DNA from: Cycas panzhihuaensis
Taxonomy: Eukaryota; Cycadophyta
DNA length: 64,000 nt
Assembly: GCA_023213395.1 (NCBI GenBank)
Contig: CM041465.1
Coordinates: 102,431,741-102,495,740 of the forward strand
Direction of reading: 5' to 3'
Shown here piece after piece: positions 1 through 12,000 of this stretch. The notes beneath the pieces are model-generated. The model was given only the letters and a program-made list of their open reading frames with translations, did not search any database and had not been told where the DNA came from. Within the stretch, counting starts at the first letter, position 1, and each line of letters opens with the position of its first letter. Both the position numbers and the translations under genes were made by a program.

Positions 1-896
1 TTACTGTGAAACTTTTGAAATCTTTCTTCAAACGCTTTCTTAATCTTCACCCATGGCTCATTCTTGTTTGTATCCTTATACCAAGCCAAGGGTACTCCTC
101 TCAATGTACAAGTGAAGCGTGCTTTAATTTCATCTTTGTCCGTAATCTTTTTGACATCAATGAGGTTCTGAAATAGATACACGTGCTCTGCTGCGTCTGA
201 AGTATCATTAAAGATTAGTTTCCCAAAGTCTCTATAGTCATCCATCTTGGGAGATTGCAACTATCCCCCACCTGATGGTGATCTTTCCCCTCCTCCGTCC
301 TTTGGGGATGCACTGGGAGTAACTACCGCTGCACTATCTTTTCCAAACAGCGGATTTTTGAATGGAGTTTTTATGTGTATAGGTTCCACTACACCTAGAA
401 CTTGTATAGTTAATGGTGTTACCATAATGTAAGATTGATCCGATCCCCTTTCTGTCGAATCTTCAAAAAGATGTCTCGTTAGCTTGTTTTCCCAATATGC
501 CGAGGGACCTTCCTCTGCCTTCTTATCACTGTCACCTAGGTCCTTTGGGTTGTCCTTCGCTGGTATACTTCCCTCTGTTAGAATCTCTTTATATTTTTCA
601 TCCACTTTTGGCTTCCCTTCAATCTCCAGGCTAAACAAATCATCTTTGATTGGGGCTGGTGTCAATACCATGCGTTCGCCATGGGTTTCCTCTTCCTGAG
701 GTGTCTGGGCTCCACTTGCCTCAGATCCTTCAAATGATCGCCCCTTAGTCTCATTGTTTTGTGAACTTAGTCTCCTCGCCCTTCCGAGTTTTGCTTCTTT
801 TGACCATCTTAGTGCCCTTTGCTCTTTGGTTTCCTTTTCCTTAGGTGAAGTATCCTTCTAGGGCTCTTCCGACCTTGAAGGCCTCTTAGGTGGCAT
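1..896 (-). pseudogene. Ty3/gypsy gag (element G1), 5' part, runs off window
   Basis: A reading frame opens with ATG at 896 (MPPKRPSRSEE) and continues to the window edge, about 298 codons, broken only by TAG at 860-858 and TAG at 263-261. Both stops fit CAG to TAG. The first 200 residues are charged and low in complexity, with a basic stretch (RWSKEAKLGRARRLSS). From about position 246 downward the frame encodes a retrotransposon gag domain: FRDFGKL-type lead-in, then EIKARFTCTLRGVPLAWY, then EPWVKIKKAFEERF. That is the capsid signature of plant gypsy gag (retrotrans_gag family), which forms the virus-like particle. It lies just downstream (minus sense) of a PBS-like site and LTR. CAG codons and CpGs persist, so it is younger than its neighbours. 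The family call is firm; the lineage is not resolved. Confidence 0.8.
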
Positions 897-1023
897 TAGA
901 AGGTCCCCTAGTTGCCGGTGGCTTAGTTACAGCCCACCATCAGGACGGAAGCCAAGGTCCTCTGCCCTTTACACATTCTTTTCCTTTGAAACCCCTAGGC
1001 CCTGTCCCTCCTCAATGGACGTA

Positions 1024-1037
1024 GGCAACAGAACCAA
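1024..1037 (-). other. Primer-binding-site-like sequence of G1
   Basis: Read on the minus strand this is TTGGTTCTGTTGCC, immediately after an LTR end reading GTCAACA. It resembles the TTGGCGCCGTTGCC primer site used by many plant gypsy elements, with changes in the middle. Positions 897-1023 form a short non-coding leader between this site and the gag ATG. Confidence 0.45.
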
Positions 1038-1038
1038 T

Positions 1039-1883
1039 GTTGACTGGGAGATTCCACACCCTTGTGGAATCGGTGCACTTGTCAAAGTTACATAGCGCTA
1101 TAGTCTAGTTTTAGGGTACTGTCAACATGGTCATTCACATACATTCCACATACATTCCATATATAATTCACAGAATGGTACACAACAGTACAGAAATCAA
1201 TACATACTTAGCAAATCATCATCACAATACCAAGAATACACTAATTTCCACGTAACTCTTCCTTTTATTAAGTCAACAATTCATTTACATAGAGGCTGGA
1301 ATGCATTCCTGAGCATTCCAAAGAAGATACGCCTTTTCATTACAATGCGTACCCAGAAGATACTTATCATATAGTGATGCTCTAATTGGCTGTCATGTGT
1401 ACTGTCTTCTACACCTTTGCATACTCCTGATATCCGGCTCTCACCCTCAAGCACATGACATAGGAATGAATAACTCGGCTCTCACACTGGAATGGTCCTC
1501 AAAGCACCATTAAATATGTCCCTTTGATGCCTTTTGGATGAAAGGTTATGACCCAAAGTCATAACCATACCTTTTTGTCACCAAGGTACCCTTTCACTTT
1601 AATCATTAGTTATACACTTTAACTAATGTCTTCATTAGGTCCGCATCGTCAGTACCCACGTCTAGCGACTTCCCGTGCTTCCACCGGTCTCGTATTGTCG
1701 CGGCGCATCGCCTGCTCGCTATTGGTACGTGCGTACGTACTGCGTAGGCACGCACCGCCATAATGCACTGCACGCTGGTTTTTCCACTGTTTCGCCTTGT
1801 GCGTACCTCTATATGGTCCGTACTTGCATTCCTTTGGTCAATACAAGCCTGTATTCCATCTTCCTCAAGGCCTATGTGTCACA
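1039..1883 (-). repeat. Probable 5' LTR of gypsy element G1
   Basis: On the minus strand the segment would begin TGTGACACATAGG and end GTCAACA next to the PBS-like site, giving about 845 bp with TG...CA ends. It is clearly more CpG-rich than the following sequence (for example around 1640-1780) and has no long homology to a protein. The right boundary is placed where the gypsy RT frame of the next element begins. The matching 3' LTR lies outside the window, so the boundaries rest on end motifs and context only. Confidence 0.5.
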
Positions 1884-4050
1884 ATATGTCCCAATAGGGA
1901 TAAGTGAAAAATAACCTTTAAGATGAGGGATAAATTGTATGAATGGCTAGTCATGCCAATCGAGATGTCAAATGGCCCAATCATATTCATGTGATTAATG
2001 AACACTATGTTATGATCTTTCATTAGTAAGTTTATAGTTATGTGTTTTGATGATATTTTTATTTTTAGTAAGACTAAGAAGTAACAAGTGATGCACCTAA
2101 AGATGGTACTTAATATATTAAAGAAAGAGAAGTTATATGTAAATATGAAGAAGTATAGGTTTATGCAAAGAATCCTAATATTTTTGGCTTTATAATTTTG
2201 TAAGAAGAATTATGAATGGATGAGGAGAAGATCAAGGTAATTGTTGAATGGCCAACACCTAGGACTATGACATACGTAAGAAATTTTCATGGTCTAGTTC
2301 AATTTTATAAAAAGTTCATTAGGAACTTTAGTAGAATTATTACACCCTTAATAGATTGCATGAAGGGTAAGAAGTTGACATATACTAAAAAGTAGAGAAA
2401 AACTTCAATCTCTTAAAGCAAAAGGTAAACAAAGCACCTATACTTATACTTCCAAATTTTAGAAAAGTATTTAAGAAAAATTGTGATGCTTCATATGTTG
2501 TAGTTAGAGTAGTATTAAGTCAAGAAGGATGACCTATAACATTTTACAAGTGAGAAGCTTAATAGGGTAAGAAGAAGGAATTCAACCTATGACATTGAAT
2601 TTTATATGATTATCCAAGTTTTAAGGCATTGAAGGCATTATCTCATACCTAAAGAATTTGCCTTATTTGCTTATTACCAAGCCTTAAGGTATGTAAATAC
2701 CCAAATGAAATTAAATGCTAAGCATGCTAAGTGGGCATCCTATCTGTAAAACTTTACATTTATTTTAAAGTATAAATTAGGTAAATAAAATTATGTTACT
2801 AATACATTGAGCAAGTGAGTGGCCTTATTGACCGCTAGGGCAAATAAGGTAGTAGGATTTGAAACCATTAAGGATTTATATAACTTAGACCCTAATTTTA
2901 AAATAGTTATCAAGCACTATAAGAATCCTCTAATTGAGGGACATAATTCTTTATATGATGATCACTTTATATAAGATAGCTACCTATTTAAGAAAAGATC
3001 ATTATGCATTCTAATAGACTCTATAAGGGTGAGTATCATATAAGAGTTATATTGTAAAGGTTTTAGAGGGAATTTTAGCCTAAACAAGACCATAGCCTTG
3101 GTAGAGGAGAAGTATTTTTGGCCTTGAATAAAGAGTGATATAGAAAGATTTATGGAACATTATAAGATATGCTAAATGGCTAAGGGACATACATAAAATA
3201 CTAGCCTATATATGCCCTTACCAGTACTTGAAGGACCATGAATAGACTTAAGCATAGACTTCATATTGGGATTACCACAAATACAAAGAGACAATGATTT
3301 AATTTTTGTTATTGTTAATCACTCTTAAAAAATGGTTCATTTTATTATATGTAAGAAGATAAACAAAGTAATTACAATAGAGAATTTATTCTATAAAGAG
3401 GTTGCAAGGCTATATGGCATTTTGAAGACTATCTCTTTAGATTGGAACACAAAGTTCAAAGTTATTTTTAGAAGAATCTGTTAAACAAGTTAAGAATAAA
3501 ACTCTAGTTTAGTTGTGGCTACCATCCATAGACTACTGGATAAACTAATGTGATGAATAGAAGTTTTAGAAACCTACTAAGATGCATCATTAGAGAGAAT
3601 TCCAAATAGTAGAATTTAACATTAGCCTAGGTAGAATTTGTATATAATAGTTATATGAACAAATCGATAAGTAAATTATCTTTTTAGGCTATGTATGGTA
3701 AAAACCCCAAGGGTGTACTAGATTTAGTATACTTACTCATTAGCCCATTAGGGGGAAGGTGAATGATGATGTAGAAGATTTTGTAGAGCATATATAATAA
3801 GTTCATAAGGAGGTGAAAACAATATTATAAAATAATAACAAAAAGTATAAGGAAGAAGTATATTAGACCTATAAAAATATGGTATTTATAGAAGGTGACT
3901 TACTAATAGTTTACTTAATTTGGGATTTGCTAATCAAGCCATAACTTTTTACTCAATGGTTAGAATTCAATCATTTTTATGCTGACTTAAAGGTCTATCT
4001 AAGTAGAATAGGCCAAAACAACCTATGACTAGGCTAGAGGCCCCATTGTA
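1884..4050 (+). pseudogene. Ty3/gypsy pol remnant (element G2): RT, RNase H, integrase
   Basis: A degenerate polyprotein can be followed in shifting frames. RT: KMRDKLYEWLVMP and MSNGPIIFM near 1910-1990, the catalytic box as CFDDIFIFSKT near 2041-2070 (YFDD with Y to C), then VEWPTPRTMTYVRNFHGL near 2240-2300 and FYKKFIRNFSRIITPL. RNase H: fragments near 2560-2650 resembling YDIEFYMI. Integrase: the H2C2 and core region near 2990-3480, including SIDFILGLP at about 3251-3277 and SLDWNTKF near 3435, with a C-terminal tail to about 4000. The enzyme would copy element RNA and integrate the cDNA. The N-terminal half is cut off by the G1 LTR, so G1 appears to have inserted into G2. Stops are mainly TAG, TAA or TGA at Gln and Trp positions. 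No chromodomain could be recognised. Confidence 0.75.
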
Positions 4051-4440
4051 GGCCCACCATTTTTAGCCAAAAAATACCTTAGATATGCTTAAAAATTAAG
4101 ATTTAATTTTTATATCTAAAAATAGTAGTTAATTTTAGGCTAGTTTTCACTTTTATATAATGACCCTTAGTAGTTTAGTTTTTGAGTAGGGATTAACTTA
4201 AAAAATATAGTTTTATTTAATACATTAGGTAATTAGAATTTTTTTTCTTTAGGAATTTTTAGTATTAGAGTTGGAAGCTTTTAGACTTCCCTCTTTCACT
4301 TGTATAAATATAATTTTAGGCTTTTTTAAAGCATATTGAATGGAACGTAATGGAAATAATAGTGTAACAACTCTCCATATTCTCTAATTTATTCTTATTT
4401 TAAGTTTGTGCATATGGGATTAAATGTTTTCCTTGTAGGC
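4051..4440 (+). other. 3' non-coding tail, possible LTR piece of G2
   Basis: No protein signal is visible. A TATA-like TATAAATA at about 4304 in AT-rich sequence following the gypsy integrase suggests part of an LTR or 3' UTR. No partner copy was found in the window, so boundaries are unknown. Confidence 0.25.
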
Positions 4441-5332
4441 CATCCTCATCATAATGATTGGAAAAATGACCATAAATACCATATCTGAAATATAAAGGTG
4501 TAAAACCTCTACCTATTCCTTAAGGTATAGGAGTTATACTACTTCTTCTACCTCTTATTGGACTTCTTCCATGAGATCTTACTTTAGAAGTATTTCTTTC
4601 CTAAAGATTTCCTTAAAAGTTTGTTTGAGAATTCTCTTGAAATTTTGGTCTCCTAAATATCCTCCTCAAGTGAGCTAATAAGGTAAATACTTATTCTAAA
4701 TTCTCATTTTAGGTCTTATTATTTTCTTCTATTATAAGTAGAATTGAAAGTAATTGATCAATACTCAAAGTAGATAAATCTTTTATTACCTCAATAGTAG
4801 TAGTAATATTCTTAAACTTTTTGATTTCACCAATACTCCTTAAGATTTTCTCTAAAACTCTTTATTCAAAAAAAAATTCACCTAAGGATCTTATTTGATT
4901 GATCATATCTTAAATATTAGTGATGAAATCATTCACAATTTTAGAAGAAAGAATTTTAAGATTCTTAAACTTTCTTCTTAGGTTTTACAACCTTAGACTA
5001 GTAGCACCTTCAAAAGTGTTTTTCAAAATATTCTATTCTTTATGAGAAGTAGTAGCACCATACACATGGGAGAATATATGATCATCTAAAGTAGAAAAAA
5101 TGAAGTTGAGTATATCATTATCTTTCCTTTTAAGTTTTGACTTTTATTCTTCTTGATCAAGTGCTAACTAAGTAGTAGAAGAAATGGGTACTTAAATTAT
5201 ATATCCTTGAGAAACAATATCCCATAAATTTGTAGATTATAAAGGAGGCTTATTTCTCCTTAACCACATTAAATAAAATTTTCCATTAAATTTGGAAATG
5301 GTTAAATTTAGAAAATATGAAGAATATGCCAT
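4441..5332 (-). pseudogene. Ty1/copia gag remnant (element C1), UBN2-type
   Basis: The minus-strand frame starts with ATG at 5332. Its N-terminus is copia-like: ISKFNGKFYLMWL and then TNLWDIVSQGY, matching the usual pattern KFNG-NY--W and LWD-VE-GY. The middle reads DMINQIRSLGE and RVLEKILRS, the conserved UBN2 gag core, and the end reads YGHFSNHYDEDG, a decayed CCHC zinc knuckle with Cys changed to Tyr. About 297 codons, typical for gag alone. Two TAA stops lie at 4912-4910 and 4864-4862, at the Gln positions flanking NQIRSLGE. The same two codons are stops in C9 gag. No pol follows, so this is a truncated element. The gag call is firm; membership of the C9 family is inferred from the shared motifs. 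Confidence 0.7.
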
Positions 5333-6781
5333 CTTACAAATGAAAATCAACTATAATAGGTGTAAAAATCATCTACAAAAATAAGTAATCAAGTGCACAA
5401 GTACACATATCTCTCAAACTAGGGATATCAATCTTATCTCTCAAATTTGTGACCTTTTTTTACCTCCTTATCCTTAAAAGGATCCAAAAATATAATTATA
5501 AATGTCTTGATCAAATTGTCTTTATAACATACCTCTAAGGTTTAAAGTAGACTTCCCTTAAGGTCAAAAAATAGGTAGAAAGAGTGTTTATTTGTTTGTA
5601 AAAGATAAAATTCCTTAATTACCATGTATGATTCTAGTATATAGAATCAACTTTAAACTTAAATTTATCTATCAAAATATCTTTAAAATACCTAAAATAA
5701 TAGCTCAAAATAAAGTGATCTAAGTTAAGATTCCAATAGTTTAAATAATTAAAAGAATAAAATCCTAATTGAAAAGATATTAAGGAAAGAACATAGGTCC
5801 CTTTTTTGAAAAATAAAACTAGGCATATTAGGGCTTAGCCCCTCTCACTACCCTATGGCTAGTCATATTAAGGGTTGTGTATGATTTAGGGCTATCTTAA
5901 TAAAGAGCTAGTGGACCTCAAAACATAATCTAATTTAGTTAAATTAAATTAAAACTTTGTAAAAGATATCCCTAGGTATAAATATTAATCTGTACCAAAA
6001 ATCATGTGATGAAATCAAATCAAAAATTGATTTAAGATCAAATAATTAATCAAAAGATGGGTCATAGTAGTAGGTGTCACGATGATGGTGAAATATATTC
6101 AACTTCTTAGATGGTGTTTAATTCTAATATAAATGCAAGGGCATATCAATGATTGGTAGTTTACAAATGATCATGATAAGATCAACTATTGTAATTAATG
6201 ATATAAAAAAAGATGAACTTAGTCAATATGTAGATAAAATGGTTTTAGATCTCATTATTAATCAAAGTCATTAATGGTAGGTTGATCCATGATGCTCAAT
6301 ATGAGTTGAATTAAATAATCAATGGTATAGACGTATTACATGCAAGCAGTATACAGAGATAGAGGGCATACTATGGAATATGGAAAATCTCCATGCACAG
6401 GGTGATGTACTTCACAACTCTTCTTTAATACTTACAATGATAATATCACAACAAAAATAGGGTATTTACAAACATTGTAGAGATGATTCACTTGTGGATT
6501 ATTATTGGTTGTTAACTATTGATGGACCAAATGAGGAAATAAGCCAAAATAACATTCTTGAATGATATCAAATAAATTTAAAATAGAATAGTCTTAAACG
6601 AGAATGACAACAAGTCAAACATTCTTCTGTCATATACTTTTATAGGTTAGGGTTTCTACCTCAAACCTTAAAATAGCAGGTACAATGCACCATGGGAAAC
6701 CAACTCTATAGAGCCACCTCCACAACATTAACTAAAAAATAATAACCTATAGAATAATAAACTGATAATGTACTGGAAAAT
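5333..6781. other. Gene-free retroelement leader or LTR debris
   Basis: No reading frame with protein similarity is visible on either strand. The sequence is AT-rich and stands upstream of the C1 gag in minus sense, where its leader and LTR would be expected. About 5400-6000 resembles in style, not base for base, the stretch 59520-60200 upstream of the C9 gag. A second unit ends at the primer-site complement at 6782. Confidence 0.35.
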
Positions 6782-6793
6782 GCTCTAATACCA
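6782..6793 (-). other. Copia primer-binding site (tRNA-iMet type)
   Basis: Minus-strand TGGTATTAGAGC is one base from the canonical plant TGGTATCAGAGC, the difference being C to T. It follows an LTR end reading TTTCACA, so an LTR starts at 6794 in plus coordinates and an internal region once lay to the left. Confidence 0.65.
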
Positions 6794-7370
6794 TGTGAAA
6801 AATTAAAGCATGATAGAAATAAAATAATAATGAACGAACATAAAACACAAGGATCAAAATGTTATCTCTTAATACATTTAGATTTTACTTAAATAATAAT
6901 ATTATAATACACTAATAATAATACATCAATTATGCATGTTTTATGGCCAACATCATTAGTATGCATAAATGTATATTACTCCTAAAATCACTCCTTATTT
7001 TTCTCTAATAATAATAATACTTCTCCTTTGTACTTTAAATTTTCATAGTTTATTTATCTTGTCTAGCATTGAAGTTATTATTATTTATTTTTTTACTTTT
7101 TAATATTTTAAAGATTTTAGGTAAGAACTTAGTAGATTTATCCACCTTTGGAATAATTGTAGGATACTAGAGCCATGTTTAGATACAAGTAAGTCTATAA
7201 TCCCAAAATATAAGAAGAGAATTAAGTTATCATAAAATACATTGGTAATGACGGATGATTATATTAATACATTGGAAAATGTGGTGAAAAAGTAGAATTT
7301 GGCATGGAAGAGGTCTTGAAATGCATAAAAATTAACTAGGAGACCTTAGATCATCTTAAAAGTAAATCCC
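6794..7370 (-). repeat. Probable 5' LTR remnant abutting the PBS at 6782
   Basis: The plus strand begins TGTGAAAAATTAAAGC directly beside the PBS complement, as expected for the inner end of a minus-oriented LTR. The outer end is not defined, and no partner LTR was identified. AT-rich, with no coding signal. Confidence 0.35.
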
Positions 7371-7960
7371 AAGAAAATGATAAGCATCACCAAGAGTGGG
7401 AAGATGATAAAAGGGGTTCAGAAAAGATTTAGAATTATGATCATAGATTACATCCCCCATCCTCCTCTGCCACACCCCCCCCACCCTCTGCCCTACAATA
7501 CAAAGTTACCAAATTATTCACTAAATAAAGAAGTGGATATAGATGAGTGGCTAGCTGAAATTAAGAACTCATTTTAAAGTGATTAGTACTCTCAATGTTA
7601 TTTAGTAGATCATATTTAACATCAAACACTTATTCAAAGATAACTATAGGCCATAAGGTAAAGGCAATAAAACTAAATACTATAAAATTTTATAAATTCA
7701 AAGATGCCTTTTAGGAATAAACAAAAGAAATCTAGAACAATTTATGCTATGTTCATATAGCCCTTTATTTTAAAGAAGATAAATTGATATAAGTATACAT
7801 AAAAATTTTTGAGAAATTATAAAGTAAGGCTAATATTAAATCCAAAGGGGGCTTATCATTTTATATTAATAACTTATGCTTGGATATATATGAGGATGTG
7901 TGACAATTTAACCTAAATGCCCTAAAGAGTAGTATATATAGAAATTTTAACTAGGATTTA
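7371..7960 (+). pseudogene. Possible gypsy-type gag remnant
   Basis: A proline-rich stretch (PHPPLPHPPHPLPY) is followed by TKLPNYSLNKEVDIDEWLAEI near 7500-7565. The latter vaguely resembles the K-P-F-G---E-D-WL motif that starts many gypsy gag capsid domains. Downstream frames to about 7960 are broken and give only weak capsid-like fragments. It could equally be chance similarity in an old, compositionally biased stretch. Confidence 0.2.
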
Positions 7961-8243
7961 TCTAAAAATAGATAAGAAAATATATATTAAGAAAAATGAT
8001 TTTATAAGTACGTTAATTCATCACATTCTTAATTTTAAATTTACAACACATAGACTTATATATTTAAACTATTACAAAATGAATCCTACATGTTCCTAAT
8101 GTAACACTTGTTTGGAATGTTAAGTAACCCCCAATCAGTCATCATTCTTATAATAACTAGTAAATAATCAACTAAAATAAAAATCATAAAAGGGGAGGCT
8201 CAAAATATAAAGTTGTGAGCCTAGTAAATATTAATATTCAACA

Positions 8244-8253
8244 CTCCCCCTTA
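8244..8253 (-). other. Polypurine tract of copia fragment C2
   Basis: Minus-strand AAGGGGGAG directly precedes TGTTGAATATTAATATT, a plausible 3' LTR start (plus-strand edge 8243). This is the standard copia arrangement for plus-strand DNA priming. The LTR itself would occupy an undetermined stretch left of 8243. Confidence 0.55.
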
Positions 8254-8384
8254 GTATTTATATTATTTATTCTGATACTTAAAACTATCCTAGAATATTT
8301 AAAATTTATCTTGAGTAAGTGGTTTGACAAAGATGTAGTTTGTTATTCTTCTATTAACTTGTATACCATTTTGATCACTTTATT

Positions 8385-8615
8385 CTAGATTAGTTCTCTT
8401 ATGAAGTGATGATGCACCTTGATATATTGGGTGTAAGCATGGAATATGATTTTTTTTGCTATCTTTAGTGTACATTGATTGTCACAATATAATTTAGTTA
8501 GTTCTAGTTGATGTAAACCAATGTCTCTTAGAATTTGTTGTAAGTAGATGGATTTTGTAGCTACTACAATTATAACCTTGTACTTTATTTTGTGAAGAAA
8601 CATGAAAACATACAT
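8385..8615 (-). pseudogene. Ty1/copia RNase H fragment (C2)
   Basis: The 76-codon frame matches the C-terminal half of copia RNase H. It contains KYKVIIVVATKSIYLQQIL, corresponding to the usual A-KEA-WL--LL helix, then LYCDNQCTLKIAK with the D-N-Q active-site motif, then HAYTQYIKVHHHFIREL, the conserved histidine-rich end. It leads toward the PPT at 8244. The N-terminal half and the rest of pol are missing: the frame ends near 8603, where LTR-like sequence of another copia begins, so C3 may have inserted here. Confidence 0.75.
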
Positions 8616-8918
8616 GTATTTTGAACTATAAGATCTTGATCATACATAATAAGTAAATAATAGAGCACAAGTACATAGTATATAATATTTGCATAGGAAA
8701 CCCTTTCAAGAAGAAACGCACTACAAAGATCATTATATCACATTGATGATTCTTGAATGAATTTATAATGGGTTCTACGGTTATTCATGGTTCCCGAAAT
8801 AGTATATCTAACCTAAATGGTTATAACCCTCTAAAACATTTGTACTTTTTCACTTAACATTAACTAAACCATATTTAATAGTAAATATGTGTCTTAGTCT
8901 TTAACTACCATGTTAACA
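8603..8918 (-). repeat. Probable 3' LTR of copia element C3
   Basis: On the minus strand the right edge reads TGTTAACATGG immediately after a purine run (GAGGGGGGA at 8919-8927), the normal PPT-LTR junction. The left boundary is a guess from TG...CA ends and from the point where RNase H similarity of C2 stops. The internal motif GGAAACCCTTTCAAGAAGAA (8697 on) resembles the C11 LTR at 60358 on. No matching 5' LTR could be aligned by eye. Confidence 0.4.
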
Positions 8919-9010
8919 TCCCCCCTCAATGTAAATATGGGGATTCAATCTATAGTTTGAAATTATCAACAAAGTCTATAATTATCTTTGTTGATATATC
9001 CCCCCTTAAG
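8919..9010 (-). other. 3' UTR of C3 with two polypurine tracts and a hairpin
   Basis: Two G-runs read on the minus strand, GAGGGGGGA (8919-8927) and AAGGGGGGA (about 9001-9009), are separated by about 80 bp. Between them the plus strand holds a perfect 11-bp inverted repeat, TATCAACAAAG at 8964-8974 and CTTTGTTGATA at 8986-8996, with an 11-base loop. The pol frame ends just before the second tract. Confidence 0.5.
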
Positions 9011-12000
9011 GATAACTTCTCTAAATCCCAATTTAGTATAAATTTTAATGAATTAATCTTTAGTAAATGCTTTGATAAGCACATCTACAAGTTGTTTCTC
9101 ACTTAGATAAAAGTCAACCTATAAATTCTCTACTTTGATCTATTCATGAGTATAATGGTGTTAAATTTTAATATGCTATGTACGTGCATGAAACTTTTCC
9201 TTGCTTTGATCTATTCATAAATGTAGTGGTGTTGAATTTTAATATGTTTTGTATATGCATGAAACTTTAAATTCTTTAATAGATAAATAGTACTCTAATT
9301 ATCGACTAAAATAATTAGGGTACTACAAGATATATTAAAGATATAGATATCTAGAAGCCCTTGGAACCATATAGCTTCTCCCATACCAACTAGGAGTCCT
9401 TGATACTTTACCTCTATAGAAGATAGTGCTATTGTATGTTATTTCTTCGACTACTATGATGCAAAATTATTGCCAATACAAAATACATATTCAATAGTGG
9501 ATTTTTTATTACTAGAGTCTTTTTCCAATCTACATCAATGTAGCTATATAACTTTATATCTCCATCATGAAGGTACTCTAAACTAAGATTAAGAATCCCT
9601 TTTACATAACTTAGAATCTGCTTTATTGTAACCTAATGTGACTCCTATGGGTTTTATATATAATAGGACACTAATCTAATAACATACATAATATTTGGCC
9701 TTGTATAAGTCAAATAGATTAGACTTCTTACTAGTTATCTATACAATGTTTTGTTTACATCAGGTTCTTTCATATCCTTTAAGAGATTTGTGCCTTTAGT
9801 GTATGGTGTTTAAATAGGCTTGTAATCCTCCATCTTAAACTCCTGAAAGAAGCTCTTTGCATATTTTATTTATAATACCAAAATCCTATCTTTTATTTAC
9901 TTTATCTTAATGTCTAAGAAGTAATGTAGAACCATAAGATCTATCATGTCAAAAGTTACTTATAAATTAGATTTCACTTACACGATAGTCTTATGATAGT
10001 TGTTGATGATGATCAAATCATCAATATATAACATAATAGTTATAATTAAAGTTTCTTTTCTTTTAACATATTAACTTGGCTCTAGATCTAAAATAATAAA
10101 TCTTTCTTCTTCTAATTTAGCATTGATATTTACATACCAAGCATGTGGTGCCTACTCATATCATACCTTAACAAAACCAAGAGGTTACACCATGTATGTC
10201 TCTCATTTCAACTCTCCATTAAGGAATGTTGATTTCACATCTAATTGGTATAGCTCCTAAATATAATTAACTAATAATGAAAGGATCAAATGGACTATCA
10301 TCATCTTACAGGCTAGTATAAATGTCACCTTATAATTAATCCCTTCTTTTTATTTAAATTCTCATGTAACAAGTCTTGCCTTGTACTTATCAATCTCTCC
10401 ATTAGAGGAGAACTTAGTCTTATAGACCCACTTATAACCAATAAGGTTTTTCTTAAGAGGTAGAGGAACTAATTTCCATGTTACATTTTTTATGAGAGAA
10501 CCAAATTCCTCTTCTATAACAACTCTCCAATAAGGATCAACTTTTGCTTCATCATATAAAGCTAGGTCTTGGGAGTTTGTGATATCTACTACCAAAGTCT
10601 AACGAGCATGTTGACTTATTATTCTCTATTCATATGTAAGATCTTATAATGTCATACTAGAATCTTAAATGGTTTTCTTGGCCCATAATGACATAGAAAT
10701 ACTCAGTGTTTTAGGTATCTTCACATATGACTACTCTTAATTATCGGCTTCTCTACTTAGTCCTTCTTTTATTTAAATCATAGTACCTAGTTCATTGTCC
10801 TATGTGACTAATGAAGCATCATTACAAATGGAAGTAGTGTGGGGGATAAAATAATTCTTTAGATAACGTCTTCTTAGTATGTTATATTATAGATTCATCA
10901 AAATTTGCATCCTCACTAATCACAAGTTTTCTCCCCTATAGATCCCATAGACTGTAAGCTTTATTTTGATTATAAAACCCCATAAATATACACTTTAAAC
11001 TCTTGTGATCTAATTTTTCATATTTTTTATCTAAGATGTGTTCATATATAATACATTTAAAGGTTTTTAACTGGTCAATGGTAGGTTTACAATTGATCTA
11101 TTTTTCTTCAAAAGTCATGCTATGAACTAGTTTTATCAATAACTTATTCATAATATAAATAACAGTCCCAATAACTTTTGCCTAAAATTTAGGCAACAAG
11201 TTCTTTGCATGTACCATACACCTTGCCATTTCTATTATGATATGGTTTTTTCTTTTAGCAATACTATTTTTCTATGAGGTATATAGGACTGTGAATTCTA
11301 ACTTTATACTATGATTTAAATAGAATTGATTAAAAGTATTATTATCATATTCCTTGCCAATATCACTCCTTAGAATTTTTATCTTCTTTTTATGTTCTTC
11401 TCAATACATATGTTCCATTCATGAAAGTGAATAAACACTTTAGACTTATTTTTCAAGAAATATACCCAAGACTTCCTAGTATAATCATCTATAAACACTA
11501 AAGTATAGTAAGGTCTAGATATGGAAGGGTTTATAAGAGGATTCATTACATCAAAATACATGAGCTCTAGCTTTTCCTTGGCTCTCCAAACATGATCCTA
11601 AGTAAAAGAATGATAATAATGCTTTCCATACATACATCCTTTATATACACCTTCTAAACAAGAAACACAGGGCATTCCTTCACTATTTTTAGTTAATTCA
11701 TAAGTGTTATACTTTTATAATTAAGGCATTCATTCCAAAGTTTACTCACATAATCAACATAGACTATAAAGGCATATGAACTATTCTAGGATTGAAAATT
11801 CTTAAAGGCCCAAAAGATATCCCTTACTTTTCTAGTAGAAATGACAAAGAAGTTTTTATTAGGATCCTTAATTAGGCACCTATCTTTGTAGAGTTCAAAC
11901 TTCATACCTTATTTGCAGATCTCTCAAGCTAGAAAAAGGTTTATCTTCATCTTGGGTACATAATACACACCCTTAAATTTTCCTCCTATATTAGAAATAG

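Noticed and set aside
247-699. Plus-strand open frames opposite the G1 gag
   Set aside because: They are antisense to a frame with a clear gypsy gag domain and show no similarity of their own.
1675-1914. 79-codon Cys/Tyr-rich plus-strand frame
   Set aside because: It lies in the presumed G1 LTR and crosses its boundary into G2; composition of the CpG-rich LTR accounts for the open frame.
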